In this document: positions 50,471-61,508 of the stretch, piece after piece
Layout: each line of letters opens with the position of its first letter
Numbering within the stretch: position 1 is the stretch's first letter
Assembly (NCBI GenBank): GCA_017484205.1
Contig: JAFUTO010000013.1
Span: 1-64,000 of the forward strand
Direction of reading: 5' to 3'
DNA: 64,000 nucleotides
Origin: Bacilli bacterium
GTDB taxonomy: Bacteria > Bacillota_I > Bacilli_A > RF39 > UBA660
Program-made: the position numbers and the translations under genes
Notes under the pieces: generated by a model
Told to the model about the DNA's origin: nothing
Seen by the model: the letters and a program-made list of their open reading frames with translations, nothing else
Databases searched by the model: none

Positions 50471-52459
50471 ATGCCAATACTTTATACAATTATTTTAGTT
50501 ATAATAGGTTTAATAATTATATTTATATATTTTATAGAGCCACTTATGACTAAACAAAAATTAGTAAGTAATAATGAATATGGTTCTGCCAGATATGCAA
50601 CGAAGAGTGAAATTAAACAAACTTTTCATAAAGAAAAAGTAAATAGTATTAATAAGAGTGGTTTTCCTATATATTATTCTAAAAATAATAGAAAAGTATG
50701 GTTTGACATGAATACTCCTCATTGGATATTTTTAGGTTCAACAGGAAGTGGAAAAAGTGTTACAGCTGTAATTCCAGAGTGTAGTTTTATTGCAACAGCA
50801 AAAACTAAAAAGAGTGTTTTTATAACTGATCCAAAGGGAGAAATATTTAATGCTACAAGTAAAATGTTTAAAGATAATGGTTATAATATTTTGACACTGG
50901 ATTTTAGAAATCCAAGTTTATCAAATCATTTAAATATACTAGAGCCTATTATAAAGGAATATGAACTATATAACGAAAATGAAAACTTATCAGAAAAAGC
51001 AATTAATGAAATTGACAAAATGAGATACAAAAATATGGCAATTGAACATTTAGCAGAATGTAATCAGTTGATTAGTTCTATATCTACTTTGATAATGCAA
51101 GATAAGTCTGCTAAAGAGGCATTTTGGAATAATAGTGCTAGTGATTTATTATATGGGTTAATTGCTTTATTTTTGGAAGATTATATAGATGGAAAAATTA
51201 GTAGAGAACAAATTACACTTACATCCATAAAAAAGTTTCAAAATAGTTCAATGGCTGATCAAAATCAAAAAAAATTAAAGAATTACATTGCAAACAAGGA
51301 ATATGGTCTTAAGAGTAAGGATAAGTTATTACCTATAATTTCTACGAGTGATAATACTTATAAATCTATTACAAGTGTTTTTAATGAGAGAATGACTTTA
51401 TTTGATGATATTAATGTAGAAAATATTACAGCAAATTCTGATTTTGACTTTGATATATTGGGTAAACAGCCAACTGTGTTATATTGTTGTATTCCAGATG
51501 AAACAAAAGTGTATTATACATTAGTATCTATTGTTGTATCTTTAATATATAAAACTTTAGTGCTTTTATGTAATGAACAAGAAAATAAAAGGTTGCCTTA
51601 TGATTTGGTTTTTCTACTAGATGAATTTGCTAACACACCACCATTACAAGATATTGAAACGATAGTATCTGTCGCTAGAAGTAGAGGAATGCAATTCCAA
51701 TTTTTTTTACAAAGCTTTGCCCAATTAGATAATCTATATGGTAAAGAAGTTAGTCAAATAATTCAAGATAACTGTGGTTTGGCTTATCTTAAAACTAATA
51801 CTCAAGAAACAGCAGAAGCAATAAGTCGTAGATTAGGAAATACAACTATTGAATCTAAATCACTTAATTATTCATTAAGTTTTATGAATTATAATGCTAG
51901 TAGAGGAGCAAGTCTTATGGGGAGGAATCTTATGACTGCTGATGAAATAAAACAATTGAAATTTAAAACCATAATTTTTTCCACAATAGGTTATCCTATA
52001 TTTCGTGATACAGTAGTTTATCAAAAATTTAGTTGTTATTCAAAAGGATGTATAAATAGAGAAGTAAGACCATTAAGAAGATTAGTAGAAACATATTATA
52101 CAGTTGAACAACTACATGTTGATAATCAAAATAATAAAGTTATTCCTAAAAAAATTAGTGCCAAAGAGGAACACCAAAGAAAATTATTATTAAAAATAAT
52201 AGAAGAAATAATTAAGAATTTTGGTAAGATTGATTTTGATGTTGAATATGTAAATAGAGATGAAATTATAATTGCTGAACTTTATTTAGCACCACCACTA
52301 TCATTACCAGATATAACAATGTTAGAGGAATTGTCAACTAAATATAAATTCATATATACAATAATATCAAGTAGAGAAAAGATAGATAGAAAAAATAGAA
52401 ATTCTAAAATAGAAATATATTTTGAAGAATATGAAAATACCGAAGAATTAACAAAATGA
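50471..52459 (+). CDS. VirD4-type coupling protein
   Basis: 662 aa. Two membrane spans may be present, the first clear (about 4-26). Then Walker A GSTGSGKSVT (about 87-96), ITDPKGE, Walker B LVFLLDEFANTP (about 380) and ARSRGMQFQFFLQS. This TraG/VirD4 ATPase takes the relaxase-DNA complex to the channel. The last 100 residues form an extra domain (KIIEEIIKNFGKIDFDVEY). No sign of truncation. Confidence 0.92.
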   Translation: MPILYTIILVIIGLIIIFIYFIEPLMTKQKLVSNNEYGSARYATKSEIKQTFHKEKVNSINKSGFPIYYSKNNRKVWFDMNTPHWIFLGSTGSGKSVTAVIPECSFIATAKTKKSVFITDPKGEIFNATSKMFKDNGYNILTLDFRNPSLSNHLNILEPIIKEYELYNENENLSEKAINEIDKMRYKNMAIEHLAECNQLISSISTLIMQDKSAKEAFWNNSASDLLYGLIALFLEDYIDGKISREQITLTSIKKFQNSSMADQNQKKLKNYIANKEYGLKSKDKLLPIISTSDNTYKSITSVFNERMTLFDDINVENITANSDFDFDILGKQPTVLYCCIPDETKVYYTLVSIVVSLIYKTLVLLCNEQENKRLPYDLVFLLDEFANTPPLQDIETIVSVARSRGMQFQFFLQSFAQLDNLYGKEVSQIIQDNCGLAYLKTNTQETAEAISRRLGNTTIESKSLNYSLSFMNYNASRGASLMGRNLMTADEIKQLKFKTIIFSTIGYPIFRDTVVYQKFSCYSKGCINREVRPLRRLVETYYTVEQLHVDNQNNKVIPKKISAKEEHQRKLLLKIIEEIIKNFGKIDFDVEYVNRDEIIIAELYLAPPLSLPDITMLEELSTKYKFIYTIISSREKIDRKNRNSKIEIYFEEYENTEELTK

Positions 52460-52479
52460 AAATGTAAGGAGGGTTAAGA

Positions 52480-55400
52480 TTGAATGAAAAATTTGAATAT
52501 GATTTTTTAAAGATAAGAGATGATACATTATCTTTAATAAGAGATAGTAGTGATGAGTGGAATAAGTTTATTGTATATTGGTCAAAGATATTAGATAAAT
52601 ATAGTGTAGATAATGTTTTTAATTTATATTTTTATAATCCTGATGGTAAAGTTTTTATGACTTTTGATGAATGGAATAATGATATAGATAGAAGAATTAA
52701 ACCTAAAAGCAAAGGGATACCAATTTTGATAAATGGTAGAAAAAATTATGTATTTGATATAAAACAAACTTATGGTAAAGATTATAATGATTGGAATTAT
52801 AATCACAAAATAGATTTTGATTTATTATATTTTTATAGAGTAAAATATAATATTAATCTTGATAATGATTTATCAGGTAATATGAGGTATTATAATGTAT
52901 TTAATTTGATAGCAGAAAAACTAATCGATAACAATTATATAGATATGGATGAAAAAGAAGTGAAGTTAATCAAAAATATGATGACTTCACTTTTCCTTTC
53001 TAAAACTAGGTTCAATATTGCAGATTTGCCAAATTGTTATGATGATATTGCAGGTTTAGATAATGAAATTATTTTAAAATGTATGGAAATAGCTAATAAA
53101 GAAACTGAAGTTATATATGAAGATTTTATGTTTAATGCTAATTCAATAAATAAAGTAGTAAATGAGATAAAAAATACTATATCTGGTCAATTTACTTCTA
53201 ATGATTTTATGAGTGATGATGATAGACAAAGTTATTTAGAGTCTATGGAAATGGAATATGAATATCATTATGATCTATTAGATAAAATATATAATAGATA
53301 TTTCAATGAATATAAACAATCTATTGCTAAAGAAGACTATCAAGATAATGATACAATAGAAAGTGATATAAGTGAAGAATTTAAAGATATAATAAAAAAA
53401 ACAGAAGTTATTAAAAGTAATAACAATATATCTAATGAGAAAGAACACAGTAGAAGAGATAGTAACTTTGAAATTGAACAATTATCTTTATTTGAATCTA
53501 GAGAAGAATTATTAGCAAAAAAGATATGTGATATATTTAATTCGTTTGATACTGATTTTAAAAACACTTTTGAGATTAAACAAATTGAGTTACAAAAATG
53601 GGAACATATATCTAGCAATAAAAGAAATCTAACTATTTTATTGTCAAGTCCTCTTGCTGATATGTCTGATAATGCTTTCTCATATTTTAATAAAGAAAAC
53701 GAAAAAAGGTTAAATGAAGAAATAAGTAATAATTATTTTTTAAATGGTTTAAATAAGGATTCTGATTTTGATATAATTTTATCGCCAGAATTAATACATA
53801 TATATTGGCATAATTTTGATGAAAAAGAATTTAATTTAGAAGTCTCTAGTACAAGAAAAGTAGAAGAAAAAAATAATGAAATTGATTATATTGTGAAAGA
53901 ATCAGAATTTATTCCAACTGAAAACGGAATTGTAACTAAAGAAATAAGTAAAGCTAGTTATGATAAATCTGGTAGTGAAATAAAAAAAGATAATAATTTA
54001 TATCCTGCAATTAATTATCATATAGATGATAGTAGAGTTGATGGAAGTTTTGGGGCTAAATCAAGATTTGAAGATAATATAAAAGCAATAGAACTATTAA
54101 AGATATTAGAAAGTGAAAATAGATTTGCTACAAAAGAAGAACAAGACATTTTATCAAAATATGTTGGATGGGGTGGAATTGCTGATGCTTTTGATGAAAA
54201 TAAAGACAATTGGAAAAATGAAAGAGATAAGTTAAAAAATTTACTAAGCAATGAAGAATATAATGAGGCGAGAACATCAACTCTTACTTCTTTTTACACA
54301 CCTAATATAGCAATTGATGCAATATATAAAACTTTAGAAAAATTTGGATTTGAAAAGGGAAATATTTTAGAACCATCGATGGGTGTTGGTAATTTCTTTG
54401 GTAGATTGCCTAATGATTTTAGTAGTTCAAAATTATATGGTGTTGAAATAGATAGTATAAGTGGTAGAATAGCAAAAAAATTATACCCAAATGCTAAAAT
54501 AGAAATAAATGGATATGAGAATTCTAAAGTAGCTGATAATTTTTTTGATATAGCAATTGGTAATGTACCTTTTGGTAATTATAAAGTAGTGGACAAAAGA
54601 TATAAAGATAATTTTATGATTCACGATTATTTTTTTCAAAAAACATTAGATAAAGTAAGAAGTGGTGGAATTATTGCATTTATTACTACTGATGGGACAA
54701 TGGATAAAAAAGATACTAAAGTAAGAGAATATATTGCAAAACGAGCTGAACTTATCGGAGCAATCAGATTACCTAATAATACATTTACAGGTAATGCAAA
54801 TACAAAAGTAACTACTGATATTATTTTTTTTAAAAAGCGTGAAGAATTAAAACTAGATGTTAGTGATGAAAGATGGATTTATACTGATGAATATGCTGAT
54901 GGTATAACTATAAATAATTATTATATTGATAATCCTAATATGATGTTAGGAAAAATGGAATTAAGAACTTCGGCATGGGGATATGAAAATACTTTAAATC
55001 CATCAGAAGAAGATTTTAATGTATTAATAGAAAAGGCAATATCTAATTTACCATCTAATATATACGAAAAGGCAATATATGAAGTATCAGAACAAAATAG
55101 TGAATATGATATTTTAGAAGCAGATGATAACATAAAAAATGATGCTTTTGTTATTATCAGTAAAGATGGTAAAGATATTATATATAAAAGGCAAGATTCT
55201 AATTTAGTTCCCTATACTATACAAGATGGAATGACAGCTAAAAGAATAATTGGAATGTGTAATATTAAAAAAGCATTACATAAAGTATTTGATGTGCAAT
55301 TAAAAGATGGTAGTGATGAAGAACTTTTATTGGCACAAAAAGAATTGAGTGATGAATATGATACATTCAAGAAGAAATATGGATATATAAATGACTCTGC

Positions 55401-58400
55401 TAATGTAAGAGCATTTAGTGATGATCCAGACTATTATTTACTTACATCTATTGAAAATAAAATAAGTAGGGATGAAGAAGATGATAAACCACAATATGAA
55501 AAAGGCGATGTATTCACAAAAAGAACTATTAGAAAAAGCAAAGATACTAGTTCAGCGAATACAGCAGAAGAAGCATTAAGATATTCTTTAAATAATCGCG
55601 GTTGTGTTGATTTTGAATATATGAAAACTCTTTATGTTCATACCGAAGAAGAAATTAAAAATGAACTTGAAGGATTAATATATCAAGACCCAGAAAAACT
55701 AAATGATTCTAATAAAGGTTGGGTTATTTCTAGTGAGTATTTAAGTGGAAATGTAAAGCATAAACTAAATTATGTAAAGTCTATAAATAGTGATGGTAAG
55801 TTTGATAAAAATATAGAAGCATTAGAAAAAGTACAACCAGCACCACTTGAATATGATGAGATAAGTGTTAAGTTAGGCAGTACATGGATACCAGAAGATG
55901 TATATCATGATTTTTGTTGTGATTTATTAGATATAAGTGCTTATAATTCTAGTAAATTAAAAATTAAATATGTACCATCTGGTAATGTGTGGCTTTTTCA
56001 AGCAAGTGGATTATATAGTTGGGGAATAAAAAATACAAAGACTTGGGGAACAAGTAGAGTTGATGCTTTATCTATAATAAAAAATACTCTTAACTTACAA
56101 AGCATAACTATATATGATACTTTAGATGATGATAGAAAGGTAGTTAATCCGGTTGAAACTGCAATTGCAAGAGAAAAGCAAGAAGCAATTAAACAAGAAT
56201 TTAAAGAATGGTTATGGAAAGATGAGGAAAGAAGAAATAGACTTGTAAAAATATATAATGAACGATTTAATTGTATGAGAGAAAGAGAATATGATGGAAG
56301 TCATTTAACTTTTGATGGCATGAATCCAAGTATAGAACTTCGTGAGCATCAAAGAAATGCTATTGCTCGTGTATTATATGGAGGTAATACTTTACTTGCA
56401 CATGCAGTAGGTGCTGGAAAAACTTATGAATGTATTGCTAGTGCTATGGAATTAAAAAGATTAGGTATTGTTAATAAACCAATGTTTGTTGTACCAAATC
56501 ATTTATTAGGTCAATGGGCTAGTGAAATATTAAAGTTATATCCTACTGCTAATGTATTAGTTGCAACTCAAAAAGATTTTGAAAAAACTAAAAGAAAAAA
56601 ACTTATGGCAAGAATTGCAACAGGCGAATGGGATGCAGTATTAGTTGCTCATTCTAGTTTTGGTTTAGTTCCAATGAGTAAAGAATATGAAAAAAAGCAT
56701 ATAGAAAAACAAATTGAAGAAGTTACTGAAGCTATTGAAAGAATAAAAGCTGAAACAAATGAAACATTAAGTGTAAAGAAATTAGAACAAATGAAAATAA
56801 GTATGCAGGCAAGATTAAGATTACTATTAGATGATTCTAAAAAAGATGATGTAGTAACATTTGAAGAATTAGGTGTAGATGAATTGATAGTAGATGAGGC
56901 ACACATGTTTAAAAATTTACCTATGTTTTCAAAAATAAGAAATGTATCTGGTATCAATAATACTGAATCTAAAAAAGCAACTGATTTATATATGAAAATT
57001 AGTTATATATTAGAGAATAATAATGGTAAAGGTGCCATATTTGCAACAGGAACTCCAATATCTAATTCAATGGGAGAATTATATGCTATGCAAAAATATT
57101 TGCAACCAAATAGATTAAAAGAAATGGGATTAGAACATTTTGATGAGTGGGCATCTACATTTGGAGAAATCGTTAATAGTTTTGAGATTGCTCCCGATGG
57201 AAGTGGTTTTAGAACAAAAACAAGATTTGCTCAATTTTTTAATATTCCAGAACTTATGGGATTATTCAAAGAAGTCGCTGATATAAAAACATCTAAGATG
57301 TTAGACTTACCAGTTCCTAAATTAAAAGATGGTGAGTATAAAACTATTGTTGCACCAAAAAGTGATGAACTTGCTAAATATGTAGAAAGTTTAGCAGAAC
57401 GAAGTGAAATTATTAGAAATGGCTGTGATCCAAGAGAGGATAATATGCTACTTGTTACCAATGATGGTAGAAAAGCAGCACTCGATTTAAGACTTATAGA
57501 TCCTACTATGCCAGATTTGAAAGATTCTAAAGTAAATATAGCAGTTGAAAATATATATAAAATATGGTTAGAAAATAAAGAGGACAAGTTAACGCAACTT
57601 GTCTTTTGTGATTTATCTACTCCAAAAGTAGATGGAGAATTTAATGTATATGATGATATAAAAAATAAATTAGTTGAAAAAGGAATACCAGAGGAAGAAA
57701 TAGAATTCATACATAATGCTAAAACTAATCCACAAAAATTAAAATTATTTGAGGATATGAGAAATGGTACTAAAAGAATCTTAATTGGTTCAACAGCTAA
57801 AATGGGAGCAGGTATGAATGTTCAAGACAAGTTAGTTGCTTTACATCATTTAGATTGTCCTTGGCGACCATCTGATATAGAACAAAGAGAAGGTAGAATA
57901 TTAAGACAGGGAAACCAAAATGAAGAAGTTGAAATATATAGGTATGTTACTGAAGGCAGTTTTGATGCATATTCATACCAATTAATTCAAACTAAATCAA
58001 CTTTTATAAATCAAATTATGTCTAATAGCAATAGTGGTGGAAGAACTGCTGAAGATTTAGATAGGGATACTCTTACTTATGCCGAAGTAAAAGCTTTAGC
58101 TAGTGGTAATCCTTTAATTTTAGATAAATATAAAATTGAAAATGAATTAAAACAATTATATTTATCAAAAAGTAGATATGATAAAACGCATATTGAAATG
58201 GATATTAAATATAATAGAGAATTACCAACACAATTAAATAATCAAGAGAATTATTTAGAGGCATTAAAAAATGATATTACAAAAGTGGAAGATTTATCTG
58301 CTGATAATTTTAAGATGGTAGTTGGAAATATTAAATTTGATTCTAGGAAAGAAGCAAGTACAAAATTATATGAAATGATGTCTATATTAAAAACGAGTGA

Positions 58401-58782
58401 AGAAACAAAAATGGGTGAAATAAGTGGATTTGATATTATTGGTATTAAAGATGAATTATTATATTCACCAATTGTGTATTTGAAAGGGACAGGAAAATAT
58501 AAAGTAGAAGTAAGTAAAACTGATGAAATAGGAAATATTATAAAAATGGAAAATATGTTGAAAAGTTTTGAAAGCAAAATTGATACAGTCATAGAACAAA
58601 TTGAATATACAAAAAAGCAAATAAATGATGCTAAAGATGAATTAGATAAACCTTTTCAATATACTGAAAGAATAAGAGAACTTCAAAAAGAAAAAGCAAA
58701 AATTGATAGTAAATTGGATTTAGATAAGGTAGAAACCAATCTTTTTTCATCAAATGATATTGAAGATAATATGGAAAGATAA
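52480..58782 (+). CDS. Giant DNA methylase-helicase fusion protein
   Basis: 2100 aa, TTG start behind AAGGAGGG. An N-terminal region (1-560) of acidic, unassigned character precedes a Class-I N6-adenine methylase part, motif [12 protein letters not shown] (about 630) and a catalytic NVPFG (NPPY-like, about 694). Then an SNF2/DEAD helicase: Walker A AVGAGKT (about 1308), DEAH in VDEAHMFKN (about 1471), ATGTPISNS, and [11 protein letters not shown] (about 1804). A coiled-coil tail ends it. Similar to DarB-like and ICE 'DEAD/SNF2-methylase' proteins, which protect incoming DNA from restriction or remodel it. Confidence 0.85.
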   Translation: MNEKFEYDFLKIRDDTLSLIRDSSDEWNKFIVYWSKILDKYSVDNVFNLYFYNPDGKVFMTFDEWNNDIDRRIKPKSKGIPILINGRKNYVFDIKQTYGKDYNDWNYNHKIDFDLLYFYRVKYNINLDNDLSGNMRYYNVFNLIAEKLIDNNYIDMDEKEVKLIKNMMTSLFLSKTRFNIADLPNCYDDIAGLDNEIILKCMEIANKETEVIYEDFMFNANSINKVVNEIKNTISGQFTSNDFMSDDDRQSYLESMEMEYEYHYDLLDKIYNRYFNEYKQSIAKEDYQDNDTIESDISEEFKDIIKKTEVIKSNNNISNEKEHSRRDSNFEIEQLSLFESREELLAKKICDIFNSFDTDFKNTFEIKQIELQKWEHISSNKRNLTILLSSPLADMSDNAFSYFNKENEKRLNEEISNNYFLNGLNKDSDFDIILSPELIHIYWHNFDEKEFNLEVSSTRKVEEKNNEIDYIVKESEFIPTENGIVTKEISKASYDKSGSEIKKDNNLYPAINYHIDDSRVDGSFGAKSRFEDNIKAIELLKILESENRFATKEEQDILSKYVGWGGIADAFDENKDNWKNERDKLKNLLSNEEYNEARTSTLTSFYTPNIAIDAIYKTLEKFGFEKGNILEPSMGVGNFFGRLPNDFSSSKLYGVEIDSISGRIAKKLYPNAKIEINGYENSKVADNFFDIAIGNVPFGNYKVVDKRYKDNFMIHDYFFQKTLDKVRSGGIIAFITTDGTMDKKDTKVREYIAKRAELIGAIRLPNNTFTGNANTKVTTDIIFFKKREELKLDVSDERWIYTDEYADGITINNYYIDNPNMMLGKMELRTSAWGYENTLNPSEEDFNVLIEKAISNLPSNIYEKAIYEVSEQNSEYDILEADDNIKNDAFVIISKDGKDIIYKRQDSNLVPYTIQDGMTAKRIIGMCNIKKALHKVFDVQLKDGSDEELLLAQKELSDEYDTFKKKYGYINDSANVRAFSDDPDYYLLTSIENKISRDEEDDKPQYEKGDVFTKRTIRKSKDTSSANTAEEALRYSLNNRGCVDFEYMKTLYVHTEEEIKNELEGLIYQDPEKLNDSNKGWVISSEYLSGNVKHKLNYVKSINSDGKFDKNIEALEKVQPAPLEYDEISVKLGSTWIPEDVYHDFCCDLLDISAYNSSKLKIKYVPSGNVWLFQASGLYSWGIKNTKTWGTSRVDALSIIKNTLNLQSITIYDTLDDDRKVVNPVETAIAREKQEAIKQEFKEWLWKDEERRNRLVKIYNERFNCMREREYDGSHLTFDGMNPSIELREHQRNAIARVLYGGNTLLAHAVGAGKTYECIASAMELKRLGIVNKPMFVVPNHLLGQWASEILKLYPTANVLVATQKDFEKTKRKKLMARIATGEWDAVLVAHSSFGLVPMSKEYEKKHIEKQIEEVTEAIERIKAETNETLSVKKLEQMKISMQARLRLLLDDSKKDDVVTFEELGVDELIVDEAHMFKNLPMFSKIRNVSGINNTESKKATDLYMKISYILENNNGKGAIFATGTPISNSMGELYAMQKYLQPNRLKEMGLEHFDEWASTFGEIVNSFEIAPDGSGFRTKTRFAQFFNIPELMGLFKEVADIKTSKMLDLPVPKLKDGEYKTIVAPKSDELAKYVESLAERSEIIRNGCDPREDNMLLVTNDGRKAALDLRLIDPTMPDLKDSKVNIAVENIYKIWLENKEDKLTQLVFCDLSTPKVDGEFNVYDDIKNKLVEKGIPEEEIEFIHNAKTNPQKLKLFEDMRNGTKRILIGSTAKMGAGMNVQDKLVALHHLDCPWRPSDIEQREGRILRQGNQNEEVEIYRYVTEGSFDAYSYQLIQTKSTFINQIMSNSNSGGRTAEDLDRDTLTYAEVKALASGNPLILDKYKIENELKQLYLSKSRYDKTHIEMDIKYNRELPTQLNNQENYLEALKNDITKVEDLSADNFKMVVGNIKFDSRKEASTKLYEMMSILKTSEETKMGEISGFDIIGIKDELLYSPIVYLKGTGKYKVEVSKTDEIGNIIKMENMLKSFESKIDTVIEQIEYTKKQINDAKDELDKPFQYTERIRELQKEKAKIDSKLDLDKVETNLFSSNDIEDNMER

Positions 58783-58976
58783 AGAATATAAAAAATGAAA
58801 AAAAGTCTTGCAAAATTTCTTGTTTTAAGTGATTAATTAAATGACAAAAAAACACTATTAAACATATCTAATTTGCGAGTGATTAAATTTAATATGCGAG
58901 TTTAGACAACTATAAGACTAAAAATATAAAAGCTCTCAGAATGGCTAAAAATAGTGTTTTAGAAAGGAGATATTTG
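58783..58976 (+). promoter_or_regulatory. Leader region with long-range stem
   Basis: It holds the second copy of the TTGCAA-N17-GATTAA motif (58808-58836) and a long-range 10-bp inverted pair, AAACACTATT (58850-58859) with AATAGTGTTT (58950-58959), ending just before a GGAGA ribosome site. ATTTGCGAG/ATGCGAG occurs twice inside. The pair suggests a folded leader RNA. Confidence 0.5.
58808..58836 (+). promoter_or_regulatory. Element-specific promoter-like motif, copy B
   Basis: TTGCAA, 17 bp, GATTAA, with the flanking CTTGCAAAATTT and AGTGATTAATT also shared with 31936-31964. The two copies precede the two main downstream gene blocks of the ICE. Confidence 0.5.
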
Positions 58977-59094
58977 ATGCGAGATGAAATATTAAATTAA
59001 TCCTGAACTTATGGATGAAGATTTAAAAGAAAAGATAACAGATGAAAAATTTGAAATATTAAAAAATAGAAGGAGGAATTTTATATGTATGTAA
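58977..59094 (+). pseudogene. Broken or recoded small gene (about 39 codons)
   Basis: The ATG at 58977 follows a strong AAAGGAGA, but the frame stops after 7 codons (MRDEILN). A +1 frame continues from about 58996 with NPELMDEDLKEKITDEKFEILKN and overlaps the next start (TAA at 59092-59094; ATG at 59085). The good ribosome site and the overlap suggest a single small gene with a frameshift, or a leader peptide. Confidence 0.4.
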
Positions 59095-59603
59095 CTGAAG
59101 CAAATGACCAAGTTAGATATTTATTTGAAGAATTATCTTCAAAAGACAATATCGTAAAAATGAGATTTTTATTATATGTTATGAATCAACTAGCTAATGA
59201 CCAAATTAATAGTACAAATGAGGCGAATCCAAATACTAGGGAAGATCCAGAGTTAGAAATATTTAATATTGATAGTATTGGATATTCAGGAGATTATATA
59301 AGATTGTTTTTAGAATATAATGTTATGTGTTACAATCGAATTATTGATAATTATAAAACTTATGTAAATGAAAATACTGTTATAGGAATTGAAAATAGTG
59401 AAGAAGATGAGAAAATACAATCTAATTTTGAAACTTTAGACTTTTTAGATAAATTAGATGTAGTAAGTGAATTACTTATAAGATATGAAAGTGAAAATTA
59501 TTTTGACGAAGAAGTCAATATAGTACTTATTAATCCATTTTCAAATGGATATGATATAGCAAGTAGAATACAAAAATATAAAAGCTGGATAAAGGAGTCA
59601 TAA
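59085..59603 (+). CDS. Hypothetical ICE protein, 172 aa
   Basis: Family not recognised. Acidic, helical, no signal or membrane segment (VRYLFEELSSKDNIVKMRFLLYVMNQLA). AGGAGG precedes the ATG at good spacing, within the 3' end of the broken small gene. The sigma-like gene follows after a short gap, suggesting the two are linked, e.g. sigma and a partner. Confidence 0.45.
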   Translation: MYVTEANDQVRYLFEELSSKDNIVKMRFLLYVMNQLANDQINSTNEANPNTREDPELEIFNIDSIGYSGDYIRLFLEYNVMCYNRIIDNYKTYVNENTVIGIENSEEDEKIQSNFETLDFLDKLDVVSELLIRYESENYFDEEVNIVLINPFSNGYDIASRIQKYKSWIKES

Positions 59604-59638
59604 TAAAGGCTCTTTTAATTTTGGAAGGAGGAATACTT

Positions 59639-60178
59639 ATTGAAGATTTAATTGTAAATAATTTGAAGTTAATAAATTTTGTAATGAAAAAGATGAATTT
59701 AAATAGTAGTATAGATTTTGATGATTATTATCAAGTAGGTACTATTGGATTAATATACGCTTCTAAAAACTATAATTCTAATTTAAAAATCAGTTTTTCT
59801 ACCTATGCCTATACATGTATAAAAAATGAAATATTAAAATATATAAAAAGTAATCAAAATAAAAAATATGATATATCTTTAGATGAGCAAATATATGATA
59901 ACTTGATTCTAGAAGAAACTATTGCTGATAATAGTATTGAAAATGCTATAGATACTATAATTATTGAAGAAAGTAATAAAGAATTGTATAGAGTTCTTAA
60001 TGATGAATTAACCGATGACGAAAAAATTATTGTAAAAAAATTATATGGTTTAGGATGTGAACAATATAAGCAAACTGAAGTAGCTAAAAAACTTAATATC
60101 CCACAATATAAAATTTCGAGAATAAGAGATAGATTATTTAAAAAAGTAAAAAAATATTTAAGGAATAACTATCATTAA
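59639..60178 (+). CDS. Sigma-70 family factor (regions 2-4) with possible ATT start
   Basis: About 179 aa. Region 2 is NLKLINFVMKKM and FDDYYQVGTIGLIYASKNY, with FSTYAYTCIKNEILKYIKS following; region 4 is LTDDEKIIVKKLYGLGCEQYKQTEVAKKLNIPQYKISRIRDRLFKKVKKYL. It is a complete short sigma factor, of the size of TcdR/UviA-type or ICE sigmas. GGAAGGAGG (59623-59631) has 7 nt before an in-frame ATT at 59639, while no ATG/GTG/TTG in frame fits; the next in-frame TTG (59663) would cut region 2. It lies at the right end, 75 bp from attR. Confidence 0.7.
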   Translation: MEDLIVNNLKLINFVMKKMNLNSSIDFDDYYQVGTIGLIYASKNYNSNLKISFSTYAYTCIKNEILKYIKSNQNKKYDISLDEQIYDNLILEETIADNSIENAIDTIIIEESNKELYRVLNDELTDDEKIIVKKLYGLGCEQYKQTEVAKKLNIPQYKISRIRDRLFKKVKKYLRNNYH

Positions 60179-60226
60179 TTTCCCTTTAATGTTATAATGA
60201 AAGTACATAGATGATTGATATTTGAT

Positions 60227-60262
60227 TTTATTGTAAAACTTAAATACTAATAAACTAGTGCG
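60227..60262 (+). other. attR junction
   Basis: The element arm TTTATTGTAAAACTTA (60227-60242) mirrors the attL arm (15 of 16). The AATACTAATAAA that follows matches host dacA codons, and coding for KLVRFYKG restarts at 60252. The arm's TAA at 60234-60236 closes the dacA frame upstream. Confidence 0.85.
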
Positions 60263-60761
60263 ATTTTATAAAGGAGTAGATGGCTTAAAAACAGGTTATA
60301 CTAAAGAAGCTGGGTACTGTCTAACTGCTACAGCAAACAAAGGATTTAGAGTCATTGCTGTTACTATGGGGGAACCTACTTCAGAACTTAGAAACAAAGA
60401 AGTAAGTTCTATGCTAGATTATGCTTATGCACAATATAGATTAGATACTATTTTGACTAAAAATGAAGTGTTAGGTAGGGAAGAAGTAGAAAGAGCTAAA
60501 ACAAAATATACTGAACTAGTTCCAAAAGAGAATATAACAATATTAAATAAAAAGTTGGATAAAGATAAAGACTATGTATATACTATGATAGTAGATAAGT
60601 TAAAGGCTCCAATAAAAGCAGGTGATAAAGTAGGTGAAATTCAAGTTTTAGAAGATGGGTTATTAATTAAAACAGTTGATATGACTGTTAAAGAAGATAT
60701 TAAAAAAGCTAATATAATTGAATTGTATTTTAGATATTTAAAAGAGACTATTACAATATAG
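60252..60761 (+). pseudogene. dacA: dacA 3' part, KTG half
   Basis: About 170 residues. It begins KLVRFYKGVDGLKTGYT, with the KTG motif and the AGYCLTATA strand of PBP5/6 enzymes, then the PBP5 C-terminal domain and a membrane-anchor tail (IIELYFRYLKETITI). It has no start or signal of its own; a GTG at 60258 lacks a ribosome site. The part before the ICE holds the SxxK and SGN motifs. A small stem ACTAT/ATAGT plus T-run terminates it. Confidence 0.9.
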
Positions 60762-60782
60762 TTTTTTTGTAATTAAAAAAGA

Positions 60783-61508
60783 CTATTTAGTCTCTTTTAG
60801 TTTTTTTACCACATTTTTAAGTTCATCATTAATAACTAAAGTAGCAATATTATCATAAGGTGTACTATCTCTATTTATGAGTATCATATTCTTGCCTTTA
60901 AAATATCTAATAAAACTACTTGCTGGATATACGGTTAATGATGTCCCAGCGACAATTAAAACATCAGCATTACTAATCGCGTCAATACTTTTGTATATTA
61001 ACTCGCTATCAAGTTCTTCTTCATATAAAACTACATCAGGTTTTATAATACCACCACAATTACATTTAGGCACATCTTTAGAATTAAAAACTTTATCTAC
61101 ATCATAAGATTTACCACATTTCATACATCTATTTCTATAAATAGATCCATGTATTTCATATACATTAGTGTTGCCTACTTTTGTATGTAGGCCGTCTATA
61201 TTTTGAGTTATAATAGCTTTGAGTTTATGATCATCTTCTAATTCTTTGAGATATTTGTGAAAACTATTGGGATTAATATTTCTAGAATCTAATTTATCTT
61301 TATAGAATCTATAAAATTCGCTAGTATTATTTAAGAAAAAAGTGTGACTTAAGATTTCTTCAGGTGGGAATTTATATTTAGTATTATAAAGTCCATCTTT
61401 GCTTCTAAAATCTTTAATCCCACTTTCTGTAGATACACCAGCTCCTGTAAAAAGAACGATGTTACTATTATTATCAATAATTTCTTTTAATTTAGTTATC
61501 TTATCCAT
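60783..61508 (-). CDS. cobB: NAD-dependent protein deacylase (sirtuin)
   Basis: 241 aa. GAGVSTESGIKDFRS (NAD binding), TQNIDGLHTKVG with catalytic H in YEIHGSIYRNRCMKCG, zinc Cys residues in RCMKCG and PKCNCGG, and VVAGTSLTVYPAS show a class U/III sirtuin. It removes acyl groups from lysines using NAD. It is convergent with dacA and overlaps the start of the next minus-strand gene (61496) by 13 bp, so they form one operon with 61496 first. Confidence 0.9.
   Translation of the reverse strand: MDKITKLKEIIDNNSNIVLFTGAGVSTESGIKDFRSKDGLYNTKYKFPPEEILSHTFFLNNTSEFYRFYKDKLDSRNINPNSFHKYLKELEDDHKLKAIITQNIDGLHTKVGNTNVYEIHGSIYRNRCMKCGKSYDVDKVFNSKDVPKCNCGGIIKPDVVLYEEELDSELIYKSIDAISNADVLIVAGTSLTVYPASSFIRYFKGKNMILINRDSTPYDNIATLVINDELKNVVKKLKETK

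Larger units (their letters stand above)
18532..60253. mobile_element. Integrative conjugative element, ~41.7 kb
   Basis: The boundaries are set by the two halves of dacA and the shared 6-bp AATAAA (18529-18534 and 60249-60254). The element carries a large serine integrase at the left end and a relaxase, coupling protein, VirB4, VirB6, PrgI/VirB3, VirB2-like and M23 hydrolase for type IV transfer. It also has an oriT-like block, surface adhesin and sortase genes, a bacteriocin-like cargo region and three sigma-like regulators. All transfer genes read on the plus strand. The gene set is what a self-transmissible ICE needs; no frameshift is seen in the core transfer genes. Confidence 0.92.

Noticed and set aside
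53278..58592. Several minus-strand ORFs of 60-160 codons across the methylase-helicase gene
   Set aside because: They are antisense shadows of the 2100-aa gene, hydrophobic and Ser/Leu/Ile-rich, without ribosome sites.
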